NCBI GenBank assembly: GCA_023402395.1
Contig: JAEYGI010000042.1
Span: 124,001 to 188,000 of the forward strand
From: Bacillota bacterium
GTDB lineage: Bacteria; Bacillota; UBA4882; UBA8346
Length of the DNA: 64,000 nt
Reading direction: 5' to 3'
The notes under the pieces are model-generated. The model searched no databases. It was given only the letters and a program-made list of their open reading frames with translations, and was not told the DNA's origin. Of the stretch, positions 33,243-42,383 are shown in pieces. Both the position numbers and the translations under genes were made by a program. How positions within the stretch are numbered: the stretch's first letter is position 1; each line of letters opens with the position of its first letter.

Positions 33243-35114
33243 ATGAAAAGACTGTTGGTTTCATTGGTTTGCGCAATATTGGTGATAGGGATCGCCTTGG
33301 CGGAAAACGGGGTTCAAAATGCCGGCAATCCGCCCACGTCCGCAGTTGCCCCGAATAGTGCGACCGCACCGTCGTCGTCGCCGCTTCCGTCCGTTCCGTT
33401 CCGGATCGTTCAGCCGGTCGAGAATGCTCGTTTGCCGGCACTGGCGTCGACCTTTGTGTGCGGGTCGGCGCCGACGGGCGGAAAACTTCTGATCAACGGC
33501 ATGCCGGTGGTGATCCATCCCGGCGGCGGGTTTCTGGCCATGGTGCCGTTGACGCCGGGCCAGTTTACGATCCGGGCCGAATTGCAACTCGGGGATACTT
33601 CTTCTATCCTGATCCGCACGGTCTGGGTGGCCGAGCCTGAACGGCCCGCGCCGGCCGATCCGGTGACCATCGAATCGGTGACGCCGCGCCAGGACCAGGA
33701 GGTAGAGACTGGGGACGAAGTCACGGTGGTTTGTAAGGGAAGTCCCGGACTGAACGCCTGGTTTACGGTCAAGGGGGTCCGCAAGGATTGGCCCATGGTC
33801 GAGACCGGGCCTGGGTCCGGCATTTATCAGGGAGTGTACCGGGTCGATGAAAAGGACCGGCTGAAGCGATCAACGATCGAAGTGACGCTGGGCAATAACG
33901 AAAAGCAGACCAGTTCGGCCCAGGCTCAAGGGGTTCTGTCGCGGTTTCCGGACAATCTCCCGACAATGGCCGAGACCATTTCCCCGGATGCGGTGCTGCG
34001 AGCCGGCCCGGCGATAGCGGTGGGCGACCGGGCGGGGTATCTGCTGTTTCCGCCGGCTGGAACCGTGCTGCGAATTACCGGCAAGAACGGGGATGAATAT
34101 CGGGTCCGGCTGAGCAAGACCAAAACGGCCTGGGTCAGCGCCAGCCAAGTGAAGCTGCTGCCGGAGGGAACGCCCCCGGCCCGTGCTGTGGCCGGAAACG
34201 TCACGGTCAGCGCCGCGGAAGGTTCCGCTATCGTCCGGCTGCCGCTGGGCCGCAAAATTCCCTTTACCGTCGCTCCCGACGCCGAAGGGCGGCGAATCGA
34301 CATCACGCTGTTCGGCGCTTATTCCAATACCGATCTGATCGCCCACGCCGTCAGTGGGCCGATTCGGCAAATTCAATGGTTTCAGGACGACGAGGAAACT
34401 TACCGGTTGCGGATCAGCACCCTTCGCGACAGCTGGTGGGGTTATGACGTCCGGTACCAAGGCAATGCCCTGGTTCTCGAATTGCGGACGCCGCCGCCGC
34501 TTCCCGCCGCCGGTTCAGCCCTGGCCGGGCTGGTCATCGCCGTTGACGCCGGCCACTCGCCCGATACCGGAGCGGTCGGGGTTACCGGCTATCTTGAAAA
34601 AGACGCCAACCTGGCGATCGCGCTCAAGCTTGAAGAGAAACTGGTGGCCCAAGGGGCGCGGGTGCTCATGATCCGCCGCGGCAACGAGGGGGTTCCGCTA
34701 AGTGAACGGCCCAAGATCGCCTGGCAGAACCGGGCCGATCTCCTGGTAAGCGTTCACAACAACTCGCTCGGTTACGGCGGGAACCCCTTCCTCAAGCGCG
34801 GCTACGGGGTTTACTATTTCACGCCGATGAGCCGGGAGCTGGCCGGGGCGATTCACGCGGCTTACGGGGAGTCCATTGGAGCCGGTTCCGGATTCAAGCT
34901 GCGGGACGACGGGCTGTACTACGATAACCTGGCGGTGGTCCGGCCGCCGCAGATGCCGTCGGTGCTGACCGAGTCGGCTTATATGATCGTTCCCGAGGAG
35001 GAAGCGTTGCTGAAAACCGATGAATTCCGGGCGGCCTGCGCCGACGCCATCGTGAACGGGCTGGAGCGGTACGCCCGCCGGATGCGGCCGGCCGCGGGCG
35101 AGGCGGCGCGTTAA
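33243..35114 (+). CDS. N-acetylmuramoyl-L-alanine amidase (Amidase_3) with N-terminal accessory domains
   Basis: Exported zinc amidase that cuts stem peptides from peptidoglycan; 623 residues. Signal peptide 1-21, a Pro/Ser/Thr-rich stretch to about 50, Ig-like or SH3-like modules up to about 300, an AMIN-like segment (about 310-420), and the catalytic domain 430-615. Zinc ligands are His438 (VDAGHS), Glu452 (YLEKDAN) and His505 (VHNNS); the catalytic Glu is Glu577 (LTESAYM). ATG 33243 follows CGAGG. DAGHS replaces the commoner DxGHGG. Monocistronic. Confidence 0.9.
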   Translation: MKRLLVSLVCAILVIGIALAENGVQNAGNPPTSAVAPNSATAPSSSPLPSVPFRIVQPVENARLPALASTFVCGSAPTGGKLLINGMPVVIHPGGGFLAMVPLTPGQFTIRAELQLGDTSSILIRTVWVAEPERPAPADPVTIESVTPRQDQEVETGDEVTVVCKGSPGLNAWFTVKGVRKDWPMVETGPGSGIYQGVYRVDEKDRLKRSTIEVTLGNNEKQTSSAQAQGVLSRFPDNLPTMAETISPDAVLRAGPAIAVGDRAGYLLFPPAGTVLRITGKNGDEYRVRLSKTKTAWVSASQVKLLPEGTPPARAVAGNVTVSAAEGSAIVRLPLGRKIPFTVAPDAEGRRIDITLFGAYSNTDLIAHAVSGPIRQIQWFQDDEETYRLRISTLRDSWWGYDVRYQGNALVLELRTPPPLPAAGSALAGLVIAVDAGHSPDTGAVGVTGYLEKDANLAIALKLEEKLVAQGARVLMIRRGNEGVPLSERPKIAWQNRADLLVSVHNNSLGYGGNPFLKRGYGVYYFTPMSRELAGAIHAAYGESIGAGSGFKLRDDGLYYDNLAVVRPPQMPSVLTESAYMIVPEEEALLKTDEFRAACADAIVNGLERYARRMRPAAGEAAR

Positions 35115-35123
35115 GCGCCGCCG

Positions 35124-36059
35124 CTACGGCAGCAGCAATTCGTAAGTCTGCTCCGTCAACACTTTGCCCCAGGCCCGGCTTTCACGCTCTGCCACTTGGC
35201 GGAAGCCGGCCTTCCGATACATCCGGATCGCCGTTTGCTGATCGGCGGTGGTTTCCAGAAACACTCTCCGAAACCTCTTCTCCCTGCAGTATTGCATGGC
35301 CTCGCCCAGCAGCGCGCCGCCTAGCCCCAGCCCCCGGTAGCGGGGGTGCAAAATGAACCAGCGCAGCTGCGCCTGCTCGGCCGGACGGCCGACAATGGCG
35401 ATGGCCCCAATTATCTCCCCGTCCGCTTCCGCGAACCAAAAGCGGTCCTTCTCCGGCCCGTAATTCTCGAAGAACTCCTCAAAGGTCTGGCAGACATAAC
35501 GCTCGAAGTCGTGGTCATAGCCGCATTCCGCCGCGTAAATCCAGCCGTGCAAATAAATCAGGTAGCCCGCGTCTCCTGGTTTCAGGCCGGACCGGATCCG
35601 CATCGTTGCGCGGGCGCGGACCGGATCCTCGGAGAGCATTGTCTCGATGGTGTGCATGCTGGCGGCCAGCCGTTGCCGGTCCGGTTCCGGCAAACGGCCG
35701 AGCATCCGCCCGATTTGGCCGTCGGAGAGCCCATCCAGCCGGGAAAGGGTTTCCCGACCATGCTCGGTCAGGTAGAGATAATGGAGCCGGCCGTCCTCGA
35801 CGGACTGCATCCGATAGACGAGGCGAAGCTTCTCGAAGCGTTTAATCATCCGGCTCAGATAGCCCGGGTCGATCCGGAGCTCCTCGATCAGCTTTTTAGC
35901 GGTGCAATCCCCAGAATGCCCGACTTCATAAAGGACACGGGCCTCCGACAACGAAAAGTCGCTGTCCAGCAGATGACGGTCCAATAACCCGAGAATATTG
36001 GTGTAAAACCGGTTAAAACGGCGAACGGCATCGATAAGCGCGGTTTCGGGGGAATTCAT
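35124..36059 (-). CDS. MarR-type HTH fused to GNAT acetyltransferase
   Basis: 311 residues. Residues 1-145 form a MarR winged helix (SLSEARVLYEV, IDPGYLSRMIKRFEKLRLV, wing SVEDGRLHYLYLT). Residues 150-311 form a GNAT domain (WFILHPRYRGLGLGGALLGEA). Both halves look intact. The fusion suggests a regulator whose DNA binding and acetylation are linked, but the substrate is unknown. Its end faces the amidase gene end 9 bp away. The promoter has a palindromic operator. Confidence 0.9.
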   Translation of the reverse strand: MNSPETALIDAVRRFNRFYTNILGLLDRHLLDSDFSLSEARVLYEVGHSGDCTAKKLIEELRIDPGYLSRMIKRFEKLRLVYRMQSVEDGRLHYLYLTEHGRETLSRLDGLSDGQIGRMLGRLPEPDRQRLAASMHTIETMLSEDPVRARATMRIRSGLKPGDAGYLIYLHGWIYAAECGYDHDFERYVCQTFEEFFENYGPEKDRFWFAEADGEIIGAIAIVGRPAEQAQLRWFILHPRYRGLGLGGALLGEAMQYCREKRFRRVFLETTADQQTAIRMYRKAGFRQVAERESRAWGKVLTEQTYELLLP

Positions 36060-36091
36060 GATCCGGCCTCCCGTAATTGGAATCTGAGGTT

Positions 36092-36120
36092 ATTGTACTT
36101 AACTTGGTTGACAAAGTCAA
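36092..36120 (-). promoter_or_regulatory. Promoter and operator of the HTH-GNAT gene
   Basis: Minus strand TTGACT (36115-36120), 17 bp, TACAAT (36092-36097). The -35 lies in the perfect palindrome TTGACAAAGTCAA (36108-36120), and a further TTTGACAAA half site is at 36129-36137, consistent with self-repression. Confidence 0.83.
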
Positions 36121-36210
36121 TTAATTTATTTGACAAAAGCAACTATTAATGCCTTTTAAAAACCGAACCGGTGTGATATGATTAATACGTACTATTTTCC
36201 AAAAAAATAG

Positions 36211-36375
36211 CAAAACAGGTGCCGGTTCGTCAGCAACCGGTGAAAAGGAAAGACGGGTAAAATCCCGCGCGGTCACGCCGCTGTAAGAGCGTAATTCTCC
36301 AAAGGGTACGCCACTGGGAAACTGGGAAGGTTTTGGAGAGTGATGATGCTTGAGCCAGAAGACCTGCCTGTTTTG
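36211..36375 (+). ncRNA. Cobalamin riboswitch
   Basis: P1 is CAAAACAGG (36211-36219) pairing with CCTGTTTTG (36367-36375). The B12 box AGCCAGAAGACCTGCC is at 36353-36368, and the core GCCACTGGGAAACTGGGAAGG and GGTCACGCCGCTGTAAGAG are present. It should switch off the 16-gene cobalt-uptake and corrin operon when adenosylcobalamin is plentiful. A TGATATGAT extended -10 lies just upstream at 36174-36182. Confidence 0.97.
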
Positions 36376-36448
36376 GATGGAATCACTCAACTCTGCGAGG
36401 GATGGAGGGTGATGCGGATGCATGCGTTTTATTGCCATGGATTCGGAT

Positions 36449-36480
36449 AGCCTCCTGACGTTAGTCGGGAGGCTTTCGTT
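36449..36480 (+). terminator. Terminator of the cobalamin riboswitch
   Basis: AGCCTCC (36449-36455) pairs with GGAGGCT (36468-36474), followed by TTCGTTTG. The stem lies 75 bp after the aptamer and 84 bp before cbiM, so it is the likely expression platform. Confidence 0.75.
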
Positions 36481-36563
36481 TGTTATGGCGGCTTGATATG
36501 TTTACCGGCGAGTGGGCCGGCGTCCGGCCCGGGTGTTTTGAATTAAAACGAGAGGTGAGGATT

Positions 36564-37322
36564 GTGTCCAAAAAAAGTTTCTTCATCGTGGGATTGGCGT
36601 CATGGATGGTTCTATCGCTTTCCCGCGCTACATCGGCCATGCATATCATGGAAGGGTTCCTGCCCCCGGCCTGGTGCGTCTCTTGGGGCGCTTTATCGCT
36701 TCCGTTCGTGGTGCTGGGACTGATTTCAATCAACAAAACGGTCCGGGAAAATCCCCGGTTGAAAATCCTGCTGGCCATGGCGGGAGCTTTCGCATTTGTG
36801 CTCTCCGCCCTGAAGATCCCCTCGGTCACCGGAAGCTGCTCGCATCCGACCGGTGTCGGATTGGGGGCAATCCTGTTCGGACCGACGGCCATGGCGGTAC
36901 TCGGCCTGATTGTGCTGCTGTTTCAGGCGCTGCTACTGGCCCACGGCGGACTGACGACCTTGGGCGCCAATACCTTTTCCATGGCCGTGGCGGGTCCGCT
37001 GGTTTCATTCGCAATCTATAAGCTGGTTGTCAAGGCCAAAGGCCCACAGTGGCTGGCGGTGTTTCTGGCGGCGGCTCTCGGCGATCTGTTGACGTACATG
37101 GTTACCTCGTTCCAATTGGCGCTGGCGTTTCCGTCGGAGGTTGGAGGCTTTGGGGCGTCGCTGGCCAAGTTTATGGGAATCTTCGCGGTAACCCAGATCC
37201 CGCTGGCGATCAGCGAGGGAATTCTGACGGTGCTGGTATTCAACGCCATCGCCGCCTACGGTCCGGACGAATTCAAGGGTCTGAAACTGTTCGCCAAAGG
37301 AGGCCTGAATCATGCAAGCTGA
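36564..37322 (+). CDS. cbiM: Cobalt ECF transporter, substrate-binding membrane component
   Basis: Binds Co(II) and carries it through the membrane within CbiMNQO; 252 residues with about seven helices. A signal-like segment (1-25) precedes MHIMEGFLPP, the metal site where the mature N-terminus and His27 bind cobalt. GTG 36564 is the start: GAGGTGAGG lies upstream, while a longer reading from 36480 begins inside the riboswitch terminator. First gene of the cobalamin operon; it overlaps cbiN by 11 bp. Confidence 0.94.
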   Translation: MSKKSFFIVGLASWMVLSLSRATSAMHIMEGFLPPAWCVSWGALSLPFVVLGLISINKTVRENPRLKILLAMAGAFAFVLSALKIPSVTGSCSHPTGVGLGAILFGPTAMAVLGLIVLLFQALLLAHGGLTTLGANTFSMAVAGPLVSFAIYKLVVKAKGPQWLAVFLAAALGDLLTYMVTSFQLALAFPSEVGGFGASLAKFMGIFAVTQIPLAISEGILTVLVFNAIAAYGPDEFKGLKLFAKGGLNHAS

Positions 37323-37626
37323 AGTTGCGCGGCACCCGAGAAAAAACAATTTCGCGGTCAATCTGTGGCTGATCCTGGCGGTGATCGCTTTGGCGGTGCT
37401 GCCATTGGTTTTGATCAAGGACGCCGAGTTCGGCGGCGCGGACGGACAAGCCGAGGAAGCGATCGGCCAAATCAACGCCGACTATGAGCCGTGGTTTTCA
37501 TCGCTTTATGAGCCCCCCAGCGGCGAAATCGAGAGCCTGCTCTTTTCCTTGCAGGCCGCGCTCGGTGCGGGCGTCATCGGCTACGGCCTAGGATATTTAC
37601 GGGGGAAAAAGCGTGACGCGGAATGA
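37312..37626 (+). CDS. cbiN: Cobalt ECF transporter auxiliary protein
   Basis: 104 residues with two membrane helices (about 12-33 and 78-96) and an extracytoplasmic loop holding EFGGADGQAEEAI and WFSSLYEPPSGEIESLLFSLQAALGAG, the typical CbiN pattern. It helps load cobalt into CbiM. It overlaps cbiM and cbiQ on each side. Confidence 0.93.
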   Translation: MQAEVARHPRKNNFAVNLWLILAVIALAVLPLVLIKDAEFGGADGQAEEAIGQINADYEPWFSSLYEPPSGEIESLLFSLQAALGAGVIGYGLGYLRGKKRDAE

Positions 37627-38402
37627 TCACTTTTAGCGACACCTATGCCTATCAGTCGCGGCTCAAGCCAAGGGACCCGCTGCAAAAATTGTTTTGCGCC
37701 GCGTTGTTCCTGGCGGTCTGCCTCTGGGCCAATCACGGGTTGGTCTCGGTTGCGGTGATCGTAATCATGGGAGGGGTAACCGTGATCTATGGCGGAACGC
37801 CCCCCCGCTTTTTCATCAAATTGCTGCTGGTGCCGTTCTCCTTTTTGCTGATTGGGGTCGCTACCATCGCTATTCATTGGGTGGGAAAGCCTGAGGGGCT
37901 GTGGGTGGCGATCCCGGTCGCGGGAGCTTGGATCGGCGCCACTCCGGCCGGGCTGAAAGAAGCGCTCCGTTTGTTTCTAAAGGCGTTGGGCGCGGTTTCC
38001 TGCCTGTACTTTCTGTCATTGAGCACCCCCATTTCCGACCTGCTGACGGCATTGCGCCGCTTGCGCCTCCCTAAGCTACTGGTGGAGATGATGGGTTTGA
38101 TCTACCGGTTTATATTCGTACTGTTGGAAACGGCGGAGACCATTTATCACGCCCAGAATTGCCGGTTGGGATACACGAATCTGGCGACGGGCTACCGTTC
38201 GTTGGGGACGTTGATTTCCATGCTGTTTATCCGCTCATACCGTCGGTCGGACGAGCTATATACCGCCTTGGAGGCGCGCGGCTATGAGGGAGAATTGAAT
38301 GTGCTCGAAGATACCTATCAAAATCATTGGAGCGGGTATGCGCTGGCGTTGGCCGCCGCGCTGCCGCTGATAATGGCGGCGATGATTCTAAAAAGGTCGT
38401 GA
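37623..38402 (+). CDS. cbiQ: Cobalt ECF transporter T component
   Basis: 259-residue energy-coupling membrane protein that links CbiM to the ATPase. Multiple helices in the N-terminal half, and coupling-helix motifs with the ARG signature seen in LEARGYEGEL near 218-227. ATG 37623 overlaps the cbiN stop by 4 bp. Confidence 0.93.
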   Translation: MITFSDTYAYQSRLKPRDPLQKLFCAALFLAVCLWANHGLVSVAVIVIMGGVTVIYGGTPPRFFIKLLLVPFSFLLIGVATIAIHWVGKPEGLWVAIPVAGAWIGATPAGLKEALRLFLKALGAVSCLYFLSLSTPISDLLTALRRLRLPKLLVEMMGLIYRFIFVLLETAETIYHAQNCRLGYTNLATGYRSLGTLISMLFIRSYRRSDELYTALEARGYEGELNVLEDTYQNHWSGYALALAAALPLIMAAMILKRS

Positions 38403-38408
38403 GTTGAA

Positions 38409-39326
38409 TTGGCGGACGAATATATTCTGGAAGCCAGGGACCTTCATTATACTTACACAGACGGAACGGCGGCGTTAAACGGATTGACGCTGGGAATCAA
38501 ACGGGGGGAGACCACGGCGGTGTTGGGCGGCAACGGAGCGGGAAAATCAACCCTGTTCCTGTCGTTTAACGGGATCCTCAAGCCCGGCGCCGGAGCGGTA
38601 TTGTTTAAAGGCCGTCCGATTGAGTATAGCCGGAAAGGACTTCATGAGCTGCGCCAATCGGTCGGAATTGTCTTTCAAGACCCTGATAGTCAATTGTTCT
38701 CGGCGAGTGTGGCGCAGGATATCTCGTTCGGCGCGGTCAATCTGAAACTGCCCGAAGCGGAGGTCCGCCGGCGTGTCAATACCGCCATGGAGCGGACCGG
38801 AATCGCTCACCTCAAGGAGAAGCCGACTCATTGCCTGAGCTTCGGGCAGAAGAAGCGGGTGGCGATCGCCGGGGTGTTGGCCATGGAGCCGGAAGTGCTG
38901 GTGCTGGATGAGCCCACCGCCGGACTGGACCCGATGGGGGTCAGTGAAATCATGAAGTTGCTGCGGGAGATTCAGAGTGAACTGGGGTTGTCGGTGGTTA
39001 TTTCAACCCACGATCTGGATATCGTCCCGCTTTATTGCGATTATGCCTATGTGATGGACCGGGGCCGGATCCGCTTGAGCGGCACGCCGTCTGAAGTCTT
39101 CGGCCAGGCGGAGGCGATCCGGAGCGTCAACCTGAGGCTGCCCCGGATCGGGCATTTGATGGAGATCCTGCGGGACAAGGACGGTTTTGATTTTGCCGGC
39201 CCGGCTAATACCATCTCCCAGGCCAGAAAAGCGATGAATGACTGGAGAGATTGCCACCGAACCCCCGGAGCCCCCGTGGCCAACTCCCGGTCCGGGCGAC
39301 GGGCGGATTGCACGAACGGCAGTTAA
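38409..39326 (+). CDS. cbiO: Cobalt ECF transporter ATPase
   Basis: 305 residues. Walker A GGNGAGKST, Q-loop FQDPDSQLF, signature LSFGQKKRVAIAG, Walker B VLVLDEPTAGLD and the switch His in STHDLD are all present. It powers CbiMNQ. The start is TTG 38409, 6 bp after cbiQ. The last 20 or so residues (from about 285) look like unconserved tail and end just before the next ribosome-binding site. Confidence 0.95.
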   Translation: MADEYILEARDLHYTYTDGTAALNGLTLGIKRGETTAVLGGNGAGKSTLFLSFNGILKPGAGAVLFKGRPIEYSRKGLHELRQSVGIVFQDPDSQLFSASVAQDISFGAVNLKLPEAEVRRRVNTAMERTGIAHLKEKPTHCLSFGQKKRVAIAGVLAMEPEVLVLDEPTAGLDPMGVSEIMKLLREIQSELGLSVVISTHDLDIVPLYCDYAYVMDRGRIRLSGTPSEVFGQAEAIRSVNLRLPRIGHLMEILRDKDGFDFAGPANTISQARKAMNDWRDCHRTPGAPVANSRSGRRADCTNGS

Positions 39327-39359
39327 AAAGCGATAGCAAAACGAAAAGGACGCAGTTAC

Positions 39360-39986
39360 ATGCTGGATGGAGTGGAGATCGTCGATCCGCGGGAGATTGA
39401 GAAGAAGAGTTTCGCGATAATCTCGGAAGCCTTGGGGAAACGGGAGTTCCCGCCGTTTCAGGAGAGCATCGTCAAGCGGGTTATTCACACCACCGCCGAT
39501 TTTGATTACGCCGATAACTTGAAAATATCCGAGAGCGCCATTTCCAAGGCCTTCGAAGCCATCCGGTCTGGCTGCAATATCGTCACCGACACGAAAATGG
39601 CGGCGGCCGGGATTAACCGGAAGTCCTTGAGCAGGTTCGGCGGAACGATCGTTTGCCGGATCGACGACGCGGAGGTCTCGCTAGAGGCCGGGACCCGCGG
39701 GATCACTCGGTCGGCGGTCAGCATGGAACAGGCGGCGCTGGATGCTAAAAACCAAATTTTCGCCGTGGGAAACGCGCCCACCGCGCTGATTCGCCTGGCG
39801 GAACTGATCCGTGGCGGAATTATCGCGCCGGCGCTGGTAATTGGCGTACCGGTCGGGTTTGTCAACGTGATCGAGTCCAAGGAGTTGATCAAGGCGGCTG
39901 GGGCGCCGTATATCGTTGCCCAGGGCCGCAAAGGCGGCAGCAATGTGGCGGCCGCCATTGTCAACGCCATTTTGTACATGATCTGA
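39360..39986 (+). CDS. cbiC: Cobalt-precorrin-8 methylmutase
   Basis: Moves the C11 methyl to C12 to give cobyrinic acid; 208 residues. The catalytic His is His43 in RVIHTTADFDYA, and GCNIVTDTKMAAAGI plus the C-terminal GRKGGSNVAAAIVNA are family marks. It starts the corrin ring genes that follow the transporter in the same operon. Confidence 0.95.
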   Translation: MLDGVEIVDPREIEKKSFAIISEALGKREFPPFQESIVKRVIHTTADFDYADNLKISESAISKAFEAIRSGCNIVTDTKMAAAGINRKSLSRFGGTIVCRIDDAEVSLEAGTRGITRSAVSMEQAALDAKNQIFAVGNAPTALIRLAELIRGGIIAPALVIGVPVGFVNVIESKELIKAAGAPYIVAQGRKGGSNVAAAIVNAILYMI

Positions 39987-39997
39987 ACGGGGTTGTA

Positions 39998-41131
39998 ATG
40001 GAAGATTATCTGATCGTCAACGGCAGGAAACTCCGGAAAGGCTACACCACCGGGTCTTGCGCGGCGGCGGCCGCCAAAGCCGCAGTGCTGATGCTCCATT
40101 CAAACGATACTCTGAACGAGGTGACGATTGACACTCCAGCGGGGGTGAGAGTGACGCTGCCGATCGCCGAGATCCACCGGGCAGCGGATCGGGTCCGCTG
40201 TGCGGTGATTAAGGACGGGGGAGATGATCCCGATGTCACCACCGGCTTGGCGATTGTCGCCGAGGCCCGCCGTAAAGGAGGTCCCGGAATTGAGCTGCGC
40301 GTCGGGGAAGGCATCGGAACGGTTACCTTGCCCGGGTTAAAGGTAAAAGTGGGTGAACCGGCCATCAATCCGGCACCCAGGCGGATGATCCTCAAGGAAG
40401 TGGGGGAAGTCCTGACGGAGCAAGAAGGGGTGGAGATCACCCTGTCGGTTCCGGGCGGAGCCGAAATCGCGGCCAAGACCTATAATCCAAAGCTGGGAGT
40501 GGTTGGCGGAATATCCATCCTAGGCACGTCCGGGATTGTGAACCCCATGTCCGAGGCGGCCTGGCAGGAAACGCTAGCGCTCGAACTGGGAGTGTTGGTC
40601 GCGCAAGGGACGAGGCGGACGATTTACACCTTTGGCAATATGGGGGAGAGTTTCATCACGGAAGAGATGGGCTTGGGGAAGAGCCGGTGCCTGAAGATCG
40701 GCAATTTTGTCGGATACATGCTGGATAAAGCGGCGGAATACCGATTGGAAGAGCTGTTGATCGTCGGGCACCTGGGGAAGCTGGTCAAGGTGGCCGCCGG
40801 GATCTTTCAGACGCACAGCCGGATCGCGGACGCCCGAATGGAAATTCTGGCGGCCTATGCCGCCTTGGAAGGGGCCTCAACCGACATCACCGCCCGCATC
40901 TATTCGTGCGCGACGACGGAAGCGGCGGCGGCGATCCTCAATGAAAACGGGTTGACCGGCGTCTACGGGCGGATCGTGACCAACGTCGCGCGACGTTGCA
41001 TGGAACATCTTCATCAGCAAGTGAAAATTGGCGCGGTCCTCTTTCATGAGGACCGGACCTTGCTGGCTATGGACTTCAACGCCAGAGAGATCTTGAAAGG
41101 GATCGGGAGCGATTATGGGCGGGAGCGCTAA
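39998..41131 (+). CDS. cbiD: Cobalt-precorrin-5B C1-methyltransferase
   Basis: 377 residues. The N-terminal RKGYTTGSCAAAAAKAA is the hallmark of CbiD, which replaces oxygen-pathway CobF and marks the anaerobic route. GGISILGTSGIVNPMSEAA is a second conserved block. It overlaps the following gene by 17 bp. Confidence 0.95.
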   Translation: MEDYLIVNGRKLRKGYTTGSCAAAAAKAAVLMLHSNDTLNEVTIDTPAGVRVTLPIAEIHRAADRVRCAVIKDGGDDPDVTTGLAIVAEARRKGGPGIELRVGEGIGTVTLPGLKVKVGEPAINPAPRRMILKEVGEVLTEQEGVEITLSVPGGAEIAAKTYNPKLGVVGGISILGTSGIVNPMSEAAWQETLALELGVLVAQGTRRTIYTFGNMGESFITEEMGLGKSRCLKIGNFVGYMLDKAAEYRLEELLIVGHLGKLVKVAAGIFQTHSRIADARMEILAAYAALEGASTDITARIYSCATTEAAAAILNENGLTGVYGRIVTNVARRCMEHLHQQVKIGAVLFHEDRTLLAMDFNAREILKGIGSDYGRER

Positions 41132-42365
41132 ACTTTATATCGTCGGGATCGGGCCGGGGAATCCCGATTATATCTATCCGGCGGCCCGAAAGCTGATCGA
41201 ATCCGCCGATGTCTTGATCGGGGGAAAGCGGAACCTGGAGGCTTTTCGGCATCTGCAAAAAGAGGAAGTCGCCATCGGCGCCGACCTTGAGGCGGTGGAG
41301 ACCCATATCCGCCGAAATATCGGCAAAAAAACCATGGTGGTCCTAGCTTCAGGGGACCCTGGGCTTTTCAGCATTGCCACCTACTTGAAAGAGCGGCTGA
41401 GCGGAATCGAACTGGACGTTTACCCCGGCATCAGCGCTTTGCAATACTTATGCGCCAAGCTGAAGCATAACTGGGAAGAGACGGCCATCGTCAGCCTCCA
41501 TGGCCGGGAGCGGGCGGACTGGACCGCTGTTTTGGCCGAGCGTCAGCGGATGGCTATTTTTACCGGAGGCGACTCAACGCCCGATGGTATCTGCAGGGAA
41601 CTGATGGAAAAAGGAATAAGCGGCGTAACCGTGACCGTGGGAGAGAACCTGTCCTATCCTGAGGAACGAATTGTCACGGGTCCGCTGGAAGAGATCAGGA
41701 AGATGCGCTTCAACAGTCTGGCGCTGATGCTGCTGGAAAACGGGTTAGCCAGCCGGAAGCCGGGCCCGGCTTGGAAGTATACCACCACGGGAATTCCGGA
41801 CGAGCTGTTCATCCGGGGTAACGTGCCGATGACCAAAGAAGAAGTACGGGCGTTGAGTTTAGCCAAACTCCGGCTGGAGGAAGACTCCGTCCTTTACGAT
41901 ATCGGAGCGGGGACCGGCTCGGTCTCGGTCGAGTGCGGTTTGCGGATGAACCAGGGCCGGGTTTACGCCATCGAACAAGACCCGGAGGCGCTGGCGCTGA
42001 TCCGCCAGAACGCTGTGAAGTTTGGCATCAATAACCTGACGGTAGTCGCGGGAAAAGCGCCCGGCGCGCTGTTGGGCCTTCCGGAGCCGACCCGGATCTT
42101 TATCGGGGGGACCGATGGCGCCATGGAAAGCATCCTCGATTGGATCGAACGGGTCGATCACTGCCTCCGGGTCGTGATCAACGCGGTGACCATCGAATCC
42201 GCCCATGAAGCGCTGGCGGGCTTTACGAAGCGCGGCTTCCTTGATCTCGACATTACCTGCGTTTCAGTTGCCAGAGGCCGTCCGGTGGGCGGGAAACATT
42301 TGATGCAGGCGTTAAACCCGGTGTATATCATCAGCGCCGACAAGCAGCCACCAGTCGGCGCGTGA
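41115..42365 (+). CDS. cbiET: Fused cobalt-precorrin-7 C5-methyltransferase / C15-methyltransferase (decarboxylating)
   Basis: 416 residues joining CbiE and CbiT, similar in layout to CobL. CbiE spans about 1-205 (IVGIGPGNPDYIYPAA, ASGDPGLFSIA). CbiT spans 225-405 with the SAM-binding DIGAGTGSVSVECG and motif IGGTDGAMESIL. ATG 41115 lies inside the end of cbiD, suggesting coupling. Confidence 0.93.
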   Translation: MGGSAKLYIVGIGPGNPDYIYPAARKLIESADVLIGGKRNLEAFRHLQKEEVAIGADLEAVETHIRRNIGKKTMVVLASGDPGLFSIATYLKERLSGIELDVYPGISALQYLCAKLKHNWEETAIVSLHGRERADWTAVLAERQRMAIFTGGDSTPDGICRELMEKGISGVTVTVGENLSYPEERIVTGPLEEIRKMRFNSLALMLLENGLASRKPGPAWKYTTTGIPDELFIRGNVPMTKEEVRALSLAKLRLEEDSVLYDIGAGTGSVSVECGLRMNQGRVYAIEQDPEALALIRQNAVKFGINNLTVVAGKAPGALLGLPEPTRIFIGGTDGAMESILDWIERVDHCLRVVINAVTIESAHEALAGFTKRGFLDLDITCVSVARGRPVGGKHLMQALNPVYIISADKQPPVGA

Positions 42366-42383
42366 GTAATTGGAGGAATCAGG

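Noticed and set aside
36480..36563. cbiM starting at 36480
   Set aside because: The segment overlaps the riboswitch terminator and has no membrane-protein character; GTG 36564 has a good ribosome-binding site.
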